DNA from: Henckelia pumila | Taxonomy: Eukaryota > Streptophyta > Magnoliopsida > Lamiales > Gesneriaceae | Length of the DNA: 64,000 bases | Direction: 5' to 3' | NCBI RefSeq assembly: GCF_033568475.1 | Contig: NC_133122.1 | Span: 138,763,402 to 138,827,401 of the forward strand | Shown here: positions 13,993 to 25,843 of the stretch, one piece after another | Layout: every line of letters starts with the position of its first letter | Numbering within the stretch: position 1 is the stretch's first letter | Notes under the pieces: model-generated | Database searches by the model: none | What the model saw: only the letters and a program-made list of their open reading frames with translations | What the model was told of the DNA's origin: nothing | Translations under genes and position numbers: made by a program

Positions 13993-15565
13993 ATTCCTTA
14001 GTATATAATTAACTTACAATAGAACAACTACCATAACATTTACTTCCCTTTCTATCTCATTTCGATATAGTTTCCAAATTCTCATGCATATATTCCAAAG
14101 GAAAAAAGGGAAGAAAATGTTCCATATTCAAAGTCACAATAACTTTTTGGAATGGGAATCTTATATGTAATGTGACATTACAACTTGAAACATATATATA
14201 AAATAATAGAGAGATAGTTATATGTATAATGCTGTATAAGGTTTGGGCATGCATTGCGTGTTGTGGGGGCAAGTTTAAAAGAATGTGAGATTGATTAATA
14301 ATGCTGAGGATCTAGCTGCTCAAAATTAAAGTTGTTTTGGCCAAATTCCTTCCCAGCATTTTCTTCTCCCGTTGATTCCAACACTGTAAGATGTTTCAGT
14401 TGGTATAATAGATAGACACGTTTGATCAATAATTATGAGTTTGATTCTCTTTACCAAAACTTTTTCAAACTAGTTTACTGAAGCATATCGAAAAATAGTC
14501 ATTGTAAGTTAATTAATTTCACGTTAAAAAAAATATAAAGATGCTCCCCTTTCGGAAATTTGGTTAGGTTTGCTTGATGTAGCTAGCGTTGATTTAATTA
14601 CTCGCTGTGACTTAAATGTGAATCCGGCTATATATCAATATATGCTCCATTCACCCCGTTGAAAAATTAATGTAAATTCGATAATGACTATGATAATTGT
14701 GGAATAGGTTTTGTAGATAACACATAAAGGTCAATGTTCTTAAATTTTAATTTTTTTTTAAATATTTTCTGTACGGATTGGTGGTTATTATTTTTATTTT
14801 TAGTTTATTTTATATTTAAAAAAAAAAAACACTCGTGATGGATTTTGGAATTTGATAAATCGTGTTCTGAGATACGTACCAACTGTGAAAACATAATTTG
14901 AATGCTTAAAAAAAAACTTAATTTGAAGCCCAAAAATATTTGGTGAATCGCTTTAGTAGTTTATTATAAATGGAGGCTTCATTATCAAATTTAGATCATA
15001 TTCATGAAAATACTTTTATATTCTTAGTTTTCTCCCAAAAAATAGATTGAATTGATCGAAAAACATATTTTTATTTTTGGTTAGAAAATGTTTTCATATA
15101 GAATGAAATTTATTTATTTATTTATTTTTAGTGTGAAAATCATTCGTTAGGTTTGCTAATAATTTTTCATAGTATTTAGAGATTGTTTGCAATTTCTCAA
15201 AAAAAAAAAAAATAATTATTCAATTTAAACTTTTAAAAGCAGTTTTTGGTGTTTCACAATCTCGGATTTTGCTTTTGCTTCGATATAATTAAAGTAAAAT
15301 CTCAAATATAATCTCATGTCATCCTTCAAAATTGATTATGGTATTCTGATAAATAAATAGAAATTTTTCTGTGAACTTGACCCAATTTTTTGTTTTTTTT
15401 TTTGTTTTTTTGGGTCTCATCCAAATTTTGCATTCGTTCAAATAAACGAAGAAAGATATGATTTCTCTAACAACGGTATTTTGTTAATTTATTAAAAAAA
15501 TATTAAGAAAATAATTTATTTATCCAATACTTTAAGTTAAAAAATGTCACATTTGCATTTTTATT
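13993..15565. other. AT-rich intergenic sequence upstream of the Nudix gene
   Basis: This should include the Nudix promoter on its left side. Apart from the SINE-like remnant at 14388-14465 I see no gene. Homopolymer A/T runs are frequent. Confidence 0.5.
14388..14465 (+). mobile_element. tRNA-derived SINE remnant
   Basis: GTTTCAGTTGGTATAATAG resembles an RNA polymerase III A box of tRNA-type SINEs. About 30 nt later GAGTTTGATTCTC resembles the B box. The spacing and the following TTTACCAAAAC tail fit a plant SINE head. No target duplication was identified. Confidence 0.45.
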
Positions 15566-15984
15566 AGGGATGGCAACGGACGGGTCTTGGGCGGGTTTGG
15601 TTAAATCGAGGACCCGCCCCGTAAATCTAGCGGCTCTAATCTGAATTAGACTTGTTGAACCCATCAAAAAATTAAATAATTTTAAATTTATTAAATTAAA
15701 AATTTAAAAGTTTAAAAATTAACAAAAATGATTAAATTTAATTTCAAATATATATATTAATAATATTTAAGACAAAAAAAATATTCTCACAAATTAAATC
15801 TATCAACTTGTAATTAATTAATAATTATTAACCAAAAAAATATTATAATGATATATTTTTTATATAAACATATCATAATAAAATAAAATCATTTCAATCC
15901 AATAATATTATACACTTAAATTATGAATAAAATACTAATTATTTAATATAAAAATATAAGTATATATTATTAATATTACACATA

Positions 15985-16030
<46 letters not shown>

Positions 16031-16147
16031 TTTTAAATTTATATATATATTTTTTGGCGAGACGGGTCCGGGACGGGTTTAGCCAAACCGGAACCCGCAC
16101 CGAACCCGTTTGTGGACCCTCTTAGGCGCCTCTAGACCCGTCCCTTT
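15566..16147. repeat. Non-autonomous transposon-like repeat with GGACGGGTCT ends
   Basis: The repeat starts AGGGATGGCAACGGACGGGTC and ends with AGACCCGTCCCTTT, so short inverted ends frame an AT-rich centre containing a (TA)n run (about 15984-16021). The right end looks cut by the foldback that follows. There is no protein coding. Confidence 0.45.
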
Positions 16148-16156
16148 GGGGCGGAG

Positions 16157-16246
16157 CTTAACTTTGGAGTTCTTATGTGATGAGCTTCCGAAAAGAAGGT
16201 GCATCTTCTTTTCGGGAGCTCATCACATAAAAACTCCAAAGTTAAG
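16157..16246. repeat. 90-bp foldback palindrome abutting 5S-like sequence
   Basis: Arms 16157-16201 and 16202-16246 are reverse complements with three mismatches and no spacer. The right arm leads directly into 5S-rRNA-like sequence, so the left arm is an inverted copy of the start of that unit. Confidence 0.8.
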
Positions 16247-16364
16247 CGTGCTTGACTTGAGAAAATTATAGGATGGGTGACCCCCTGGGAAGTTTCTCAG
16301 GGTGCGTGTGAGTGAGGACAAAAGCACGCTGAAAAGACCCGTCTTGATACAGTGGGACGTTACA
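16222..16364 (+). mobile_element. 5S-rRNA-derived LTR segment (Cassandra-type TRIM remnant)
   Basis: AACTCCAAAGTTAAGCGTGC and GGATGGGTGACC followed by CTGGGAAGT match the internal promoter region and 3' half of plant 5S rRNA. Cassandra TRIM elements are known to carry such a 5S segment in their LTRs. The segment ends GACGTTACA at 16364, a plausible LTR end. It is not a functional 5S gene: the first half is missing and the middle is diverged. Confidence 0.6.
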
Positions 16365-16367
16365 AAT

Positions 16368-19116
16368 TGTAACACCCGGTATTTTTAAATACGTAAATCC
16401 GCATGCATAATTAGGATATTTAATTATTTAAATTTTAGATTTATGGGTTAAATAATTATGTGAATTATTTGTGCATGATTTAATTTATTTTAAAGCATTT
16501 AACCCATAATTAGTGGTTTTTATGATTTTTTTTAGTATTTTAATTATTTTATCGCGTTGACGGGACGTGGACGGACGAGATGACAACTTTCCATCCAAAT
16601 TATTTTATGAGCCTTTTTAGAGCCCTAAAATATTATTTTGAGTTTTATTATCTCAAAAATTTAAGTATTTAATTTTATATAATTTTAGGAGTCCATTTTT
16701 ATTCAAAATAAGCCAAAATATTGACTTTTTAGTATTTTTAAAATTCCCTAAATTTATAATTTCGGGATTTTTGTATTTTTTAATTTAAATTATCAGATTG
16801 TAACTTTTATTTAGAGTTTTAAAATTTTATGTTTTATATTTAAAACTTTTAATTATTATTTCATTATCCTAAAACCTATTTTTTATTTAAAACTAAAAAC
16901 CTAGACTAACCCTAAGCTACCCAAACCCACGATTTCCCTAAGCTCAGCCGCCAACCCCATTCAATATTCATCTTCTTCGGCCAGTCATCCCCAAGAAAAC
17001 TCCATAGCCTCGGTCTTGAAGGTCCAAAGTTCATCGTCGTCGCCCCGTCGTCCCGGAATCGTCTCGCTTTCGGTTTTTCTCTTCGTCTACGGTGAAAGGC
17101 ATGATTTTCTTCTCTTTTCAATCCTATATCAGTGTATGTATGTGTGTGGGTGTGTAGCATCGAGATCTATCATTTTTGACAGCAAGTTTTCAAATTCTTT
17201 CTCTTATGCACTCGGTTTTGGCTTTGTGATGTTCATGCTCACGTTTTTACTATCCATGGCTTGAAGGGGGCTGCTGGCTAGGTCCTACGGGGTCCCTAGA
17301 GTGTCTAGATGGGTCGGCTTTGGCTGGGTTGGGGCTAGGAGTCACGGCCGATCGAGTTTCAGAAGGGAAGCCATGGGCGCGCAGGTTAGGGTTGTCTTGG
17401 AAGAGGGTTCGGTGTTGGGGAAGGAGGCAGCATGGGGTTCGGGCCAGGGCATGGTTCGAACTGGCAGGACCCTGGGGAGGTCCTGCCGGCGGGGCTCCGG
17501 CCACGGTGGTCGGAGCTGGGCTGTAGCAGGCCGTGAAGGCCTGCTGCTCGTGCGGCCGCGGCAAGGGGGAAGAGGGAAGAATAGGGTTTCGGGTTTTTGG
17601 GTTGTTGGTGGATCCGGGTCGGGTCATGTGGTCCGGGTCGGGTCTAAAATAATATGGGTTAAGTTAGTTGGGTCCGGGTCCGGGTTATTTTAATTGGGCT
17701 CGGGTATTTTTATTTTTAAGTTTTTAAGTTAATTAGGAGTTAAATGGGCTAATTAAATTCCCAAAAATTTAATTAGTACCATTTAATTTATTTGGGCTCC
17801 ATTAAATTATTTTGGGTTAATTTAATTATTTTTGGGCTTTTATTAATTTTTATTTAAATTTTTAAGTTGGCCAGAAATTTTTATGGGCTTGGGAGCCCAT
17901 GAAAGTTATTGGGCCTGTTATTGGGCTTTTGGGCCCATTGGGCCAGGGACAGTGTTATTGGGCCTAAGTTAGTCTTAATGGGCTTTGGTTGATTTATTGG
18001 GCCTAGAAAAGTTGTTAATGAGCTTAAGTATACTAATGGGCCAAGTCTTAAGTTAATGGGCTTGTATGTCTAGGGCCAGCAGTTGAATCAAACCATGAGA
18101 AATTGCATGTGTCCTGAGTTTATATTTAATTATTTTATGCATGAAAAGCTATTTGAATATTTATATGATATTAGAAAATAAATTAAATATAAATGAAGGA
18201 CACACAATTTATTTAAGTACATGCATTCATGAAATCAATTTTTATGCTATGATTGAAGTTCTATGGTTGAGCAAATAAAATATTTTAGGTGAAAATTGAA
18301 GTAGTGTGGCCATTTATGTATGGGCAGTTTCTGCCATTTATGTATGGGCAGTTTCTGCCATTTATGTATGGGTGGTTCGCCACCAGCCTCGTACGATGGT
18401 TTCTTAGACTGATCAGTCGCACTATAAGTATGGGTCACACTTACGGATAGGACCATTCGATGTTAAGAAAATAAGTGCTCAACAACTCAAGTATGTATGA
18501 TATTATGTATGTTATGTATAATTCAGTGATTTCTTTAAGCAACATTTATGTTATTATTTTTGAGGCATGCTCATGCATTTATAGGTTAAGTATTATGTAT
18601 GAAAGTGTATTAAATTATTTTAAACCCTTGTTAGTATGCATGTTGGGCCTCTAGGCTCACTACACTGATATGGTGCAGGTGAGTACGTAGAGGAGCAGGT
18701 TACCCCTACCGGTGGTGAGGACGTATGAGCGGAGCTGCAGTGGCCCCGTGACCGTAGCCTGCATCGTGCTAGTGTTCTATGCATGAATATTTAAACACTA
18801 TTTTATTTGAAGATTTTATTCCAGTGTTGAGATTTAAGTATTATTTTTATGCAACTTTTTAGTGTATGCACTGTTGATTAAATTGTTTTGAATTATTTTA
18901 AGTATTGCATGATTCAGACGTTTTAGTAATTATTTTTATGTTGCATAATTATTTATTAAATTTTAAATCTCTTTTATGGTTGTACATATATGTATGGGCA
19001 TATATGTATATATATATATATAAATATTTTACTTAGTATTTATTTTAAAATTGAAAGAAAAAGAAAATTTTTTAAATTTTCCGCATTTTAGAAATTTATA
19101 AGTTTAGGACGTTTCA
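16368..19116 (+). mobile_element. Solo LTR, same family as G0
   Basis: The LTR starts TGTAACACCCGG at 16368 and ends AGGACGTTTCA at 19116, mirroring the G0 LTR termini. No primer-binding site follows and no polypurine tract precedes, so it is a solo LTR. The five bases on either side (CAAAT and GATTT) do not form an obvious duplication. The GC-rich stretch 17280-17650 carries small overlapping ORFs of up to 130 codons without recognisable similarity, which I do not call genes. Confidence 0.75.
18309..18373 (+). repeat. 24-bp tandem repeat, about 2.7 copies
   Basis: GCCATTTATGTATGGGCAGT plus TTCT is repeated at 18309, 18333 and 18357 (last copy diverging after TATGGG). It lies inside the solo LTR. 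Confidence 0.85.
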
Positions 19117-19460
19117 GATTTAATGCAAACCTGACACATTGCCATCCATAATTTTTATCTTTAAACATCACAAACTTCTCAAGTCCCCTCCTTTTCTTAA
19201 TCAATAAATATAAATTTAATCACTTAAAAACACAATTTGCAACCACTCCCTTAATAGTTAATACTAATAGAACTAATTTAAATTCCTGACATTAAATTCA
19301 AATATACAACTTTTCTATGTGAACATTTTCTAAATCTTAAATTTTGATCATATTAAAATTAGATTAAATAATACCTTAAAAAAATAGATTAAATAAAAGT
19401 TGGGACAGAAGAAAGTTTAATAAGTAGCATTTTATTATTCTCTCTCACTGTTGGATTTTT
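19117..19460. other. AT-rich intergenic sequence
   Basis: This stretch lies between the solo LTR and the importin promoter. No gene or repeat is recognised. Confidence 0.5.
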
Positions 19461-19640
19461 AATTAGGCCCAAATGTGAAGGAGTCCAAATTAAATAAGCC
19501 CAAATCGTAATGCCCGATTTCATAACCCAGCCCAACCGAGTGTTTTCATCCCTGTTCCCCACGTGCGAATTCAATAGCTTTTAGGGTTTTTCGAGTTGGC
19601 CAAGGTCGGGCAGAACGGGCAGCTGTACCGCTGCCCGTTG
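19461..19640 (+). promoter_or_regulatory. Importin-beta promoter/leader: site II elements and telo-box
   Basis: Three GGCCCA/AGCCCA words (19466-19471, 19497-19502, 19529-19534) are reverse-strand TGGGCY site II elements. TTAGGGTTTT at 19581-19590 is a telo-box. This combination is typical of plant housekeeping and translation-related promoters. A perfect 10-bp hairpin (19614-19623 with 19630-19639, loop TGTACC) follows. The transcription start was not determined. Confidence 0.55.
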
Positions 19641-20514
19641 CTTTTTGAATGATTTTTCAATAAACGTCACACCCCCACTTGCTCCCGCTTCTTCTCGCCA
19701 TTCGAAATCCCTCTCTCTCCACAGTCTGCACCGATTTTCATTTTTTCACAATCGGAAGATTTATTTACTCATTTCCTAATCTATACTTGGATTTTTTCTG
19801 ATCGATTCGAGCGGAGAAAGTTGTGTACCGGTCGCAGATTTCACCTGGAAACTGGTGGGGGAGCAAAGAAGAGGAGGGAGAAACCCTAGCTGCTGCAGTT
19901 TCGGTGAAGGGATTTTGTTATTGTTCTTTAGCTAGGTACTCGTGTTTGTATACTGTAATTTTGACTTTGGATCTATCTGTATGTGAGTTAATTTTGCGAA
20001 ATGTTCCAATCTGTTTATGGCGGTCGTGATTGATTTTAGATTAAAACAGTTTGTATGCTTAGTTTTGGAGTTTGTTTATGTGTACCATTTCATTCTCGTG
20101 ATTGTGGTGGTTCTGAAATTTGTGTTTTAAGCTGGTTAGGTTATTTATTAGATGTTTACTTTGACGTGTTTGAAGCTAAAGTTCAGGGTTTGAGCTCGGA
20201 TTGTGATTGATTGTATTTATTGTTTCAAACAAGAAATTTTTGTTCGTTTTATTCGGGTAGAGATTAAGAAATGATTGGATTCTGTTGACCCAATTTAATT
20301 TTTTTTGGTTGATTAAAGGCAGAAACAGATTTTGGGGTCTTTCGCCCTAGCCATTTCTGGGGGAAGAACATGATGTGATTGGCCTATGTTGTTTGTTTTT
20401 GGTGTTTTATTCATCGAATTTTGTGTTGTTATTATTATCAGAAGTTTGTCACTTTTTCTATTATCTCTTGTAAATTTCAGGATTTCATATATTGACTTAC
20501 TAAGTTCAGGAGAA

Positions 20515-23222
20515 ATGGCTTTGGAGATCACCCAGTTTCTATTGTCTGCTCAATCACCTGATGCAAATGTTCGAACTGGGGCAGAAAATACTCTTGGTCA
20601 GTTCCGGGATCAAAACTTGCCGGGATTTTTGCTATCGTTGTCTGTTGAACTTTCCAATGATGGAAAACCCACCGAGTCTCGAAGACTTGCTGGTATTGTC
20701 CTTAAGAACTCATTGGATGCTAAGGAAGCTGCGACAAAGGATCACCTTGTTCAACAATGGATAGCAATTGACAACACATTTAAATCTCAGATAAAGAGCT
20801 CTCTGTTGAATACCCTTGGATCTGCTGTTCAGGAAGCTAGTCACACTGCTGCCCAAGTAATTGCAAAGATAGCTTCAATTGAAATTCCCCGGAAAGAATG
20901 GCCGGAACTTGTTGGTTCATTGCTTGCCAATATGACTCAACCAGATAAACCTGCATCCCTGAAACAGGCTACACTTGAATCTCTTGGTTATGTGTGTGAG
21001 GAGATATCCCACGAAGATCTCGTTCAGGATGAAGTCAATTCTGTTCTAACAGCTGTTGTTCAAGGAATGAATGTTTCAGAGCAAAGCCCGGAAGTCCGTC
21101 TGGCTGCAACTAGGGCCTTATTGAATGCCCTCGATTTTGCTCGAACCAACTTTGAAAATGAGATGGAGAGGAACTATATCATGAAGGTGACATGTGATGC
21201 TGCATTGGCAAAAGAGACAGAAATCAGACAGGCTGCATTTGAGTGTCTAGTTTCCATTGCATCTACTATGAGGTACTTGAACCTTATATGCAAAAGATCT
21301 TTGAGCTTACATCTAATGCAGTCAAAGGAGATGAGGAGGCTGTTGCCCTTCAAGCAGTAGAGTTCTGGAGCTCCATTTGTGATGAAGAATTAGAGCTTCA
21401 AGACTACGAAGTCCCCGAGAGTGGTGATTCTAGTGCTCCCCACTCTCATTTTATTGAAAAAGCACTTCCCACTTTAGTGCCTATGCTGCTAGAAACTCTA
21501 CTTAAGCAGGATGAGGACCAAGACCAAGATGATGGGATTTGGAATCTTGCCATGGCTGGTGGCACGTGCCTTTGTCTTGTTGCTAGGACTGTAGGGGATG
21601 CTGTTGTTCCTCTGGTGATGCCTTTTGTAGAAACGAACATATCAAAAACTGACTGGAGATCACGGGAAGCCGCTACATATGCATTTGGCTCAATCCTTGA
21701 AGGACCAAGCATTGAGAAGCTATCCCCCATGGTGAATGCTGGGCTAGATTTCCTGCTCAATGCGATGACAGATGAAAACAGCCATGTGAAAGATACTACT
21801 GCTTGGACTCTTAGTCGTATCTTTGAGTTGCTGCACTCACCGGCTAGTGGTTTCTCTGTAATCACACCTGCTAACCTTCAGAAAATTTTGGTTGTCTTGT
21901 TGGAAAGTATAAAAGATGCTCCACATGTGGCTGAGAAGGTTTGTGGAGCTATTTATTTTCTTGCTCAGGGGTACGAGGATGCTGGGCCAAGTTCTTCCCT
22001 TCTCACACATTACATTCCAGATATCATGACTTCTCTGATCACTGCAGCCGATCGGACTGATGGCAGTGACTCTAAACTCCGATCTTCTGCTTATGAAACA
22101 CTGAACGAGGTTGTTAGGAGTTCGAACCTCGTTGAGACATCTCAGATCATTGCCAAACTTCTCCCTGTTGTCATGTCTAAGTTGGAACAAACTTTAAATC
22201 TTCAAATTTTATCGTCTGATGACAGGGAAAAGCAAGGAGATTTACAAGCCTCTCTCTGTGGTGTGCTTCAGGTTATCATTCAAAAACTAAGCAGTGCAGA
22301 TGAAACTAAGCCCATAATATTACAGGTGGCTGATCAAATCATGCTGCTTTTCCTCAATGTTTTCGCTTGCCGTAGTTCTACAGTTCATGAAGAAGCTATG
22401 CTTGCTATTGGTGCACTGGCCTATGCCACCGGGCCAGAGTTTGGGAAGTACATGCAAGAGTTCTACAAATATCTAGAGATGGGTTTGCAAAATTTTGAGG
22501 AATATCAGGTTTGCGCCATTTCAGTTGGGGTTGTTGGTGACATTTCCCGTGCATTGGATGAAAAGATCTTGCCGTATTGTGATGGGGTTATGACACTTCT
22601 GCTAAAGGATCTCTCCAGTGCTGAATTACACCGCTCAGTTAAGCCTGCCATATTTTCTTGCTTTGGTGACATTGCTCTTGCGATCAGTGAACATTTTGAG
22701 AAGTACATCAGTTATGTACTACCAATGATGCAGAGCGCCTCAGAAGTGTGTGCTCAGATGGATTACACTGATGAAGAGATGATGGACTACGGCAACCTAC
22801 TCAGACGCAGTATTTTCGAGGGTTACTCGGGAATTCTCCAGGGATTCAAGAATTCGAAGGCTGAGCTCATGCTACCATATGCTCCTCATCTTCTGCAATT
22901 CATCGATTTGGTTGCCAAAGACAAACAGAGGTATATTGACTAAATTCGTTTGTACATCTATACCAATCATTATCAGTATTATTTGGCATTTTAATGCTAC
23001 TACTTTTAAACTCACAGGGATGAGAGTGTAACAAAAGCAGCGGTGGCAGTTTTGGGTGACGTAGCAGATGCACTGGGCTCAAATATTAAGGCACTGTTCA
23101 AGGATTGTTCATTCTGCGCAGAATTATTAGGCGAGTGCCTTCAGTCGGATGATGAACAGCTAAAAGAAACAGCCGCATGGACACAAGGGATGATTGGTCG
23201 TGCATTTTCTGTAAATGGCTGA
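20515..23222 (+). CDS. KPNB1: Importin subunit beta-1 (nuclear import receptor), with 4-nt frameshift
   Basis: Exons are 20515-22930 and 23018-23222 with a GT-AG intron between them. The protein begins MALEITQFLLSAQ. Residues ~20-100 are the importin-beta N-terminal (Ran-binding) domain (GFLLSLSVELSND, SRRLAGIVLKNSL). The rest is HEAT repeats, with well-kept blocks such as VRLAATRALLNAL, IRQAAFECLVSIAS, EEYQVCAISVGVVGDISRA and HRSVKPAIFSCFGDIAL. Importin beta carries cargo, directly or through importin alpha, through nuclear pores and releases it on RanGTP. Near 21267 the frame shifts: the conserved IAST is followed by YYEVLEPYMQ in another frame, as if 4 nt were missing. As written, the first frame stops at 21360. 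With the shift ignored the length is about 874 residues, normal for plants. It could be a pseudogene, a natural loss-of-function allele or an assembly error. A 5'-UTR intron ending at CAG 20510 is likely. Confidence 0.88.
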
Positions 23223-23507
23223 GCATTGTGTCTCAATTTTCATCCGAGCCTTATATGTTTCTGTGTTTTAAGTTGAGTTGTCTGTGTACTCACGAAGGTG
23301 TGAGTCAAGGTCATGTACACTCGAGTTTTGTTCAATGTGGATGAACTGAAATGACGAACAAAAAAACTCATCTGATATGCTTAATTGTGTCACAAGTTTT
23401 GATGCTTCATTTATTATAAATCTGCAATTACCATTAATTTAATGGTATTTTCTTGCTTATCGATTTGTTTACTGTACATCAATAAACATTCGTACATATT
23501 CTTTGCA
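23223..23507. other. Convergent 3' intergenic region, importin/TBL
   Basis: These 285 bases separate the two stop codons. They should hold both 3' UTRs; no other gene is seen. Confidence 0.5.
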
Positions 23508-25843
23508 TCAAGATCTGATAATATAGGCATAAATCAACTCATTCCATGTGTCGGGCACCCCTGGAAGGCACCAATGCAAACAATCAGCAAATTTAGCTGG
23601 ATCAGCCTTCTGCTCGGGTGTCAAAAGCTTTCCTTGGCGAATGGTGTAAACTGAGGTATGTGCATCTTTTCTGTACTCGGATAGTGTAGTAATGTCTAAC
23701 AAGGTCACCGGAACTTCTGTTGCCCTGATCACATTTCTTGCAACGTCAAGCAACCGTCTGTCTGTGCCCACTGCTAATGCCATAGAAGTGTTAAAGATTG
23801 GAGTCGTCTCTCTAGCACAAGCAATCTCATTGTGATCGTTCCAATTTAAGCTCCTGCATATTTACGTTGCATCATTTCAGTCTCACCTTTATGAATCCAA
23901 CATACATTAGGATTTAGGGGAAATAACTGTTGATGGACTGGAGACATGGTGATGAAAAACGTTGAGGTATGCTTGTGATCAACATTTTGCTTCAGCCACC
24001 TAGCCCATGTTGTCAAAACTCGTTCATATCCTTGGGATCGTTCAACCTCATCGTATTCTATTGATCCTTCATCAAATGACCCTTTTCTGTTCCACGAAAC
24101 CAAATCCAATTCCCAAGGAATGATCGTATAAAAACGACCAACATAAACAAGGCGTCAGTTCATAATATTTAACCTGATAGTTGTGGAAACCTGTTGCCCC
24201 CTTATTAAGTTTGTTGAATGTGTGTTTGACAACAAATGTTTGAGATATCAACATTCAACAAACATTGTTTCTGGGTTATTTGATGAAGTATTATCGATAC
24301 TTACAGGAGTTTAATGGTGCGGCTATTCATCCACCATATGTAAGTATTGAAGACTAGAATATTTGCACTCTTCCAGTGGAATCCATGCTTGTCAATGGAT
24401 TCTGCCTTTATTATTCTTTGGGATATGCCGTGATTTCTTGGATCATCTGAATTCGATTCGACCAGGAATGGCGCCCAGTAAAATTCAATCGTCGAATTAT
24501 AATCCTACACATTACAAATCCAATGCTAAACTCTCTAAACTCAAGTTACTAGATTGCAAAAGGGTAAAAGAAAAATGAAAAATCAAATTAAGTACTGTAA
24601 CTTATTAAGTCATGTCTACAAGTATGTTCAGTACGAAATGAGAATTAAGGAGGCCTCAATATCATCATCACTTGGATGAAGTAACAAAAACTTTCTTCTC
24701 TTTTTGAGGAAGAGAAATCAGACAAGTGTTAGAACTCGTGTAAAGGTGAACAAAAAATAAATAAATAAATCAACTCCCCAACGTTGTAATAAAAAACTAA
24801 TTAACGTGGATCAAACCATACAAGTCCAAAAATCCTAGACATAGAACCCCGCCACCTGTCAAAACTTCAATTTGTTGAGATAGAAAATACTGTAGGCCCT
24901 AGCTTTTAAGGGTATCTAATAATTGATCGACCGACAATATGAATAAATATTTTGTACACAAATAAACAGAAAGATTACTAGTTATGTAAGACTGAAAGAA
25001 AATACAATTATTTGAAATCTTTCGGTCCCATTTTAGCTTATGGAGAGCCTAACCTGAATTGAGAAAACAGAGAAAGGGGCTCCCATTTTCCATGTTGCCC
25101 TGGCGGGATGAATAGCAGATTGGAGCAAGCAAATCATGGACTCCCATTGATTTCTGTTCACTGAATCTCCCACAAACAGAAGTCTTTTTCCCCTTAGTTT
25201 CTCCAAGAACAACTTGGCTTTGAACCTCAACGAAACAATTATCAATACATTCTTGAAGTTAATCACTTGTAAAAAATCAACACTAAAAAAGTAGTCCTCA
25301 AAAAGCAAAAGCACATCAGCTGGATGGACCAAAACCAATCTAATGAAAAATTTCAAATTATATATATGTGTGTGCGCGCACCCGCGTGTGTGTATAGACT
25401 ACATAATGGGATATACTCATGAGTGGTTACTTGGGTAAAGAACAGTCATTGGGTTGCCATCTCCAGTTCTGATACAGTGTGTCCATTCTTCCATTCTTCA
25501 TGCAAGTGACCTGTGAAGTTAAGTAAGCACATTCGTCTTCTTTGTACAGAGGCCGGCTGACATTATCGAAAACCCATTTCCCCTGTGACAAATCACAGCT
25601 CTCTGGTGACAATTCTATCTCCTCTTCCTCGCTTAGATTGCCGTTGATTTGTTCAAGAAAATTGGCTTTTTTGTACTCTCGGAACATTCGGAAGGCAGGC
25701 CATCGGAGAGTGATCAATGTTGTATCTTCGGTGAATAACATAAAGACCCCCAAAAAGGATAGTGAAAGTAGTGCAACTAGGAATGAGGAAGAGTTGCAGA
25801 TTTTGGTGTCAGAATTTTTGTACTTGATGGAGTTCATATTCAT
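23508..25843 (-). CDS. TBL: Trichome birefringence-like protein (probable polysaccharide O-acetyltransferase)
   Basis: Minus-strand exons 25843-25431, 25225-25054, 24504-24305, 24086-23928 and 23853-23508 join in phase to 429 residues. Residues ~18-38 are a hydrophobic segment ([17 protein letters not shown]), giving a type II Golgi membrane protein. The TBL domain follows: [37 protein letters not shown]. The GDS motif is in [17 protein letters not shown], and the second catalytic block is [16 protein letters not shown], with the family's DxxH. Family members of this clade (TBL29/ESK1, TBL3, TBL31) add acetyl groups to xylan in secondary walls; the exact substrate here is inferred. For exon 4 a donor after CATCAACA is the one that keeps the frame into SLNWNDHNE. 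No lesion seen. Confidence 0.87.

Noticed and set aside
16222-16310. A functional 5S rRNA gene
   Set aside because: The 5' half is missing and replaced by unrelated sequence; it fits a Cassandra-type LTR segment.
17250-17693. Overlapping 125-130-codon ORFs in the solo LTR
   Set aside because: They lie in a GC-rich part of a long LTR, overlap on both strands and have no recognisable domain; likely fortuitous.
18309-18373. CRISPR-like repeat array
   Set aside because: Units are contiguous without spacers and the DNA is plant nuclear; it is a short tandem repeat.
21266-21290. An intron explaining the importin frame change
   Set aside because: Both frames overlap within a few bases, with no room for splice sites; a small indel is the only simple explanation.
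21446-22190. Antisense ORFs across importin beta
   Set aside because: No family similarity; the opposite strand encodes a well-conserved protein.
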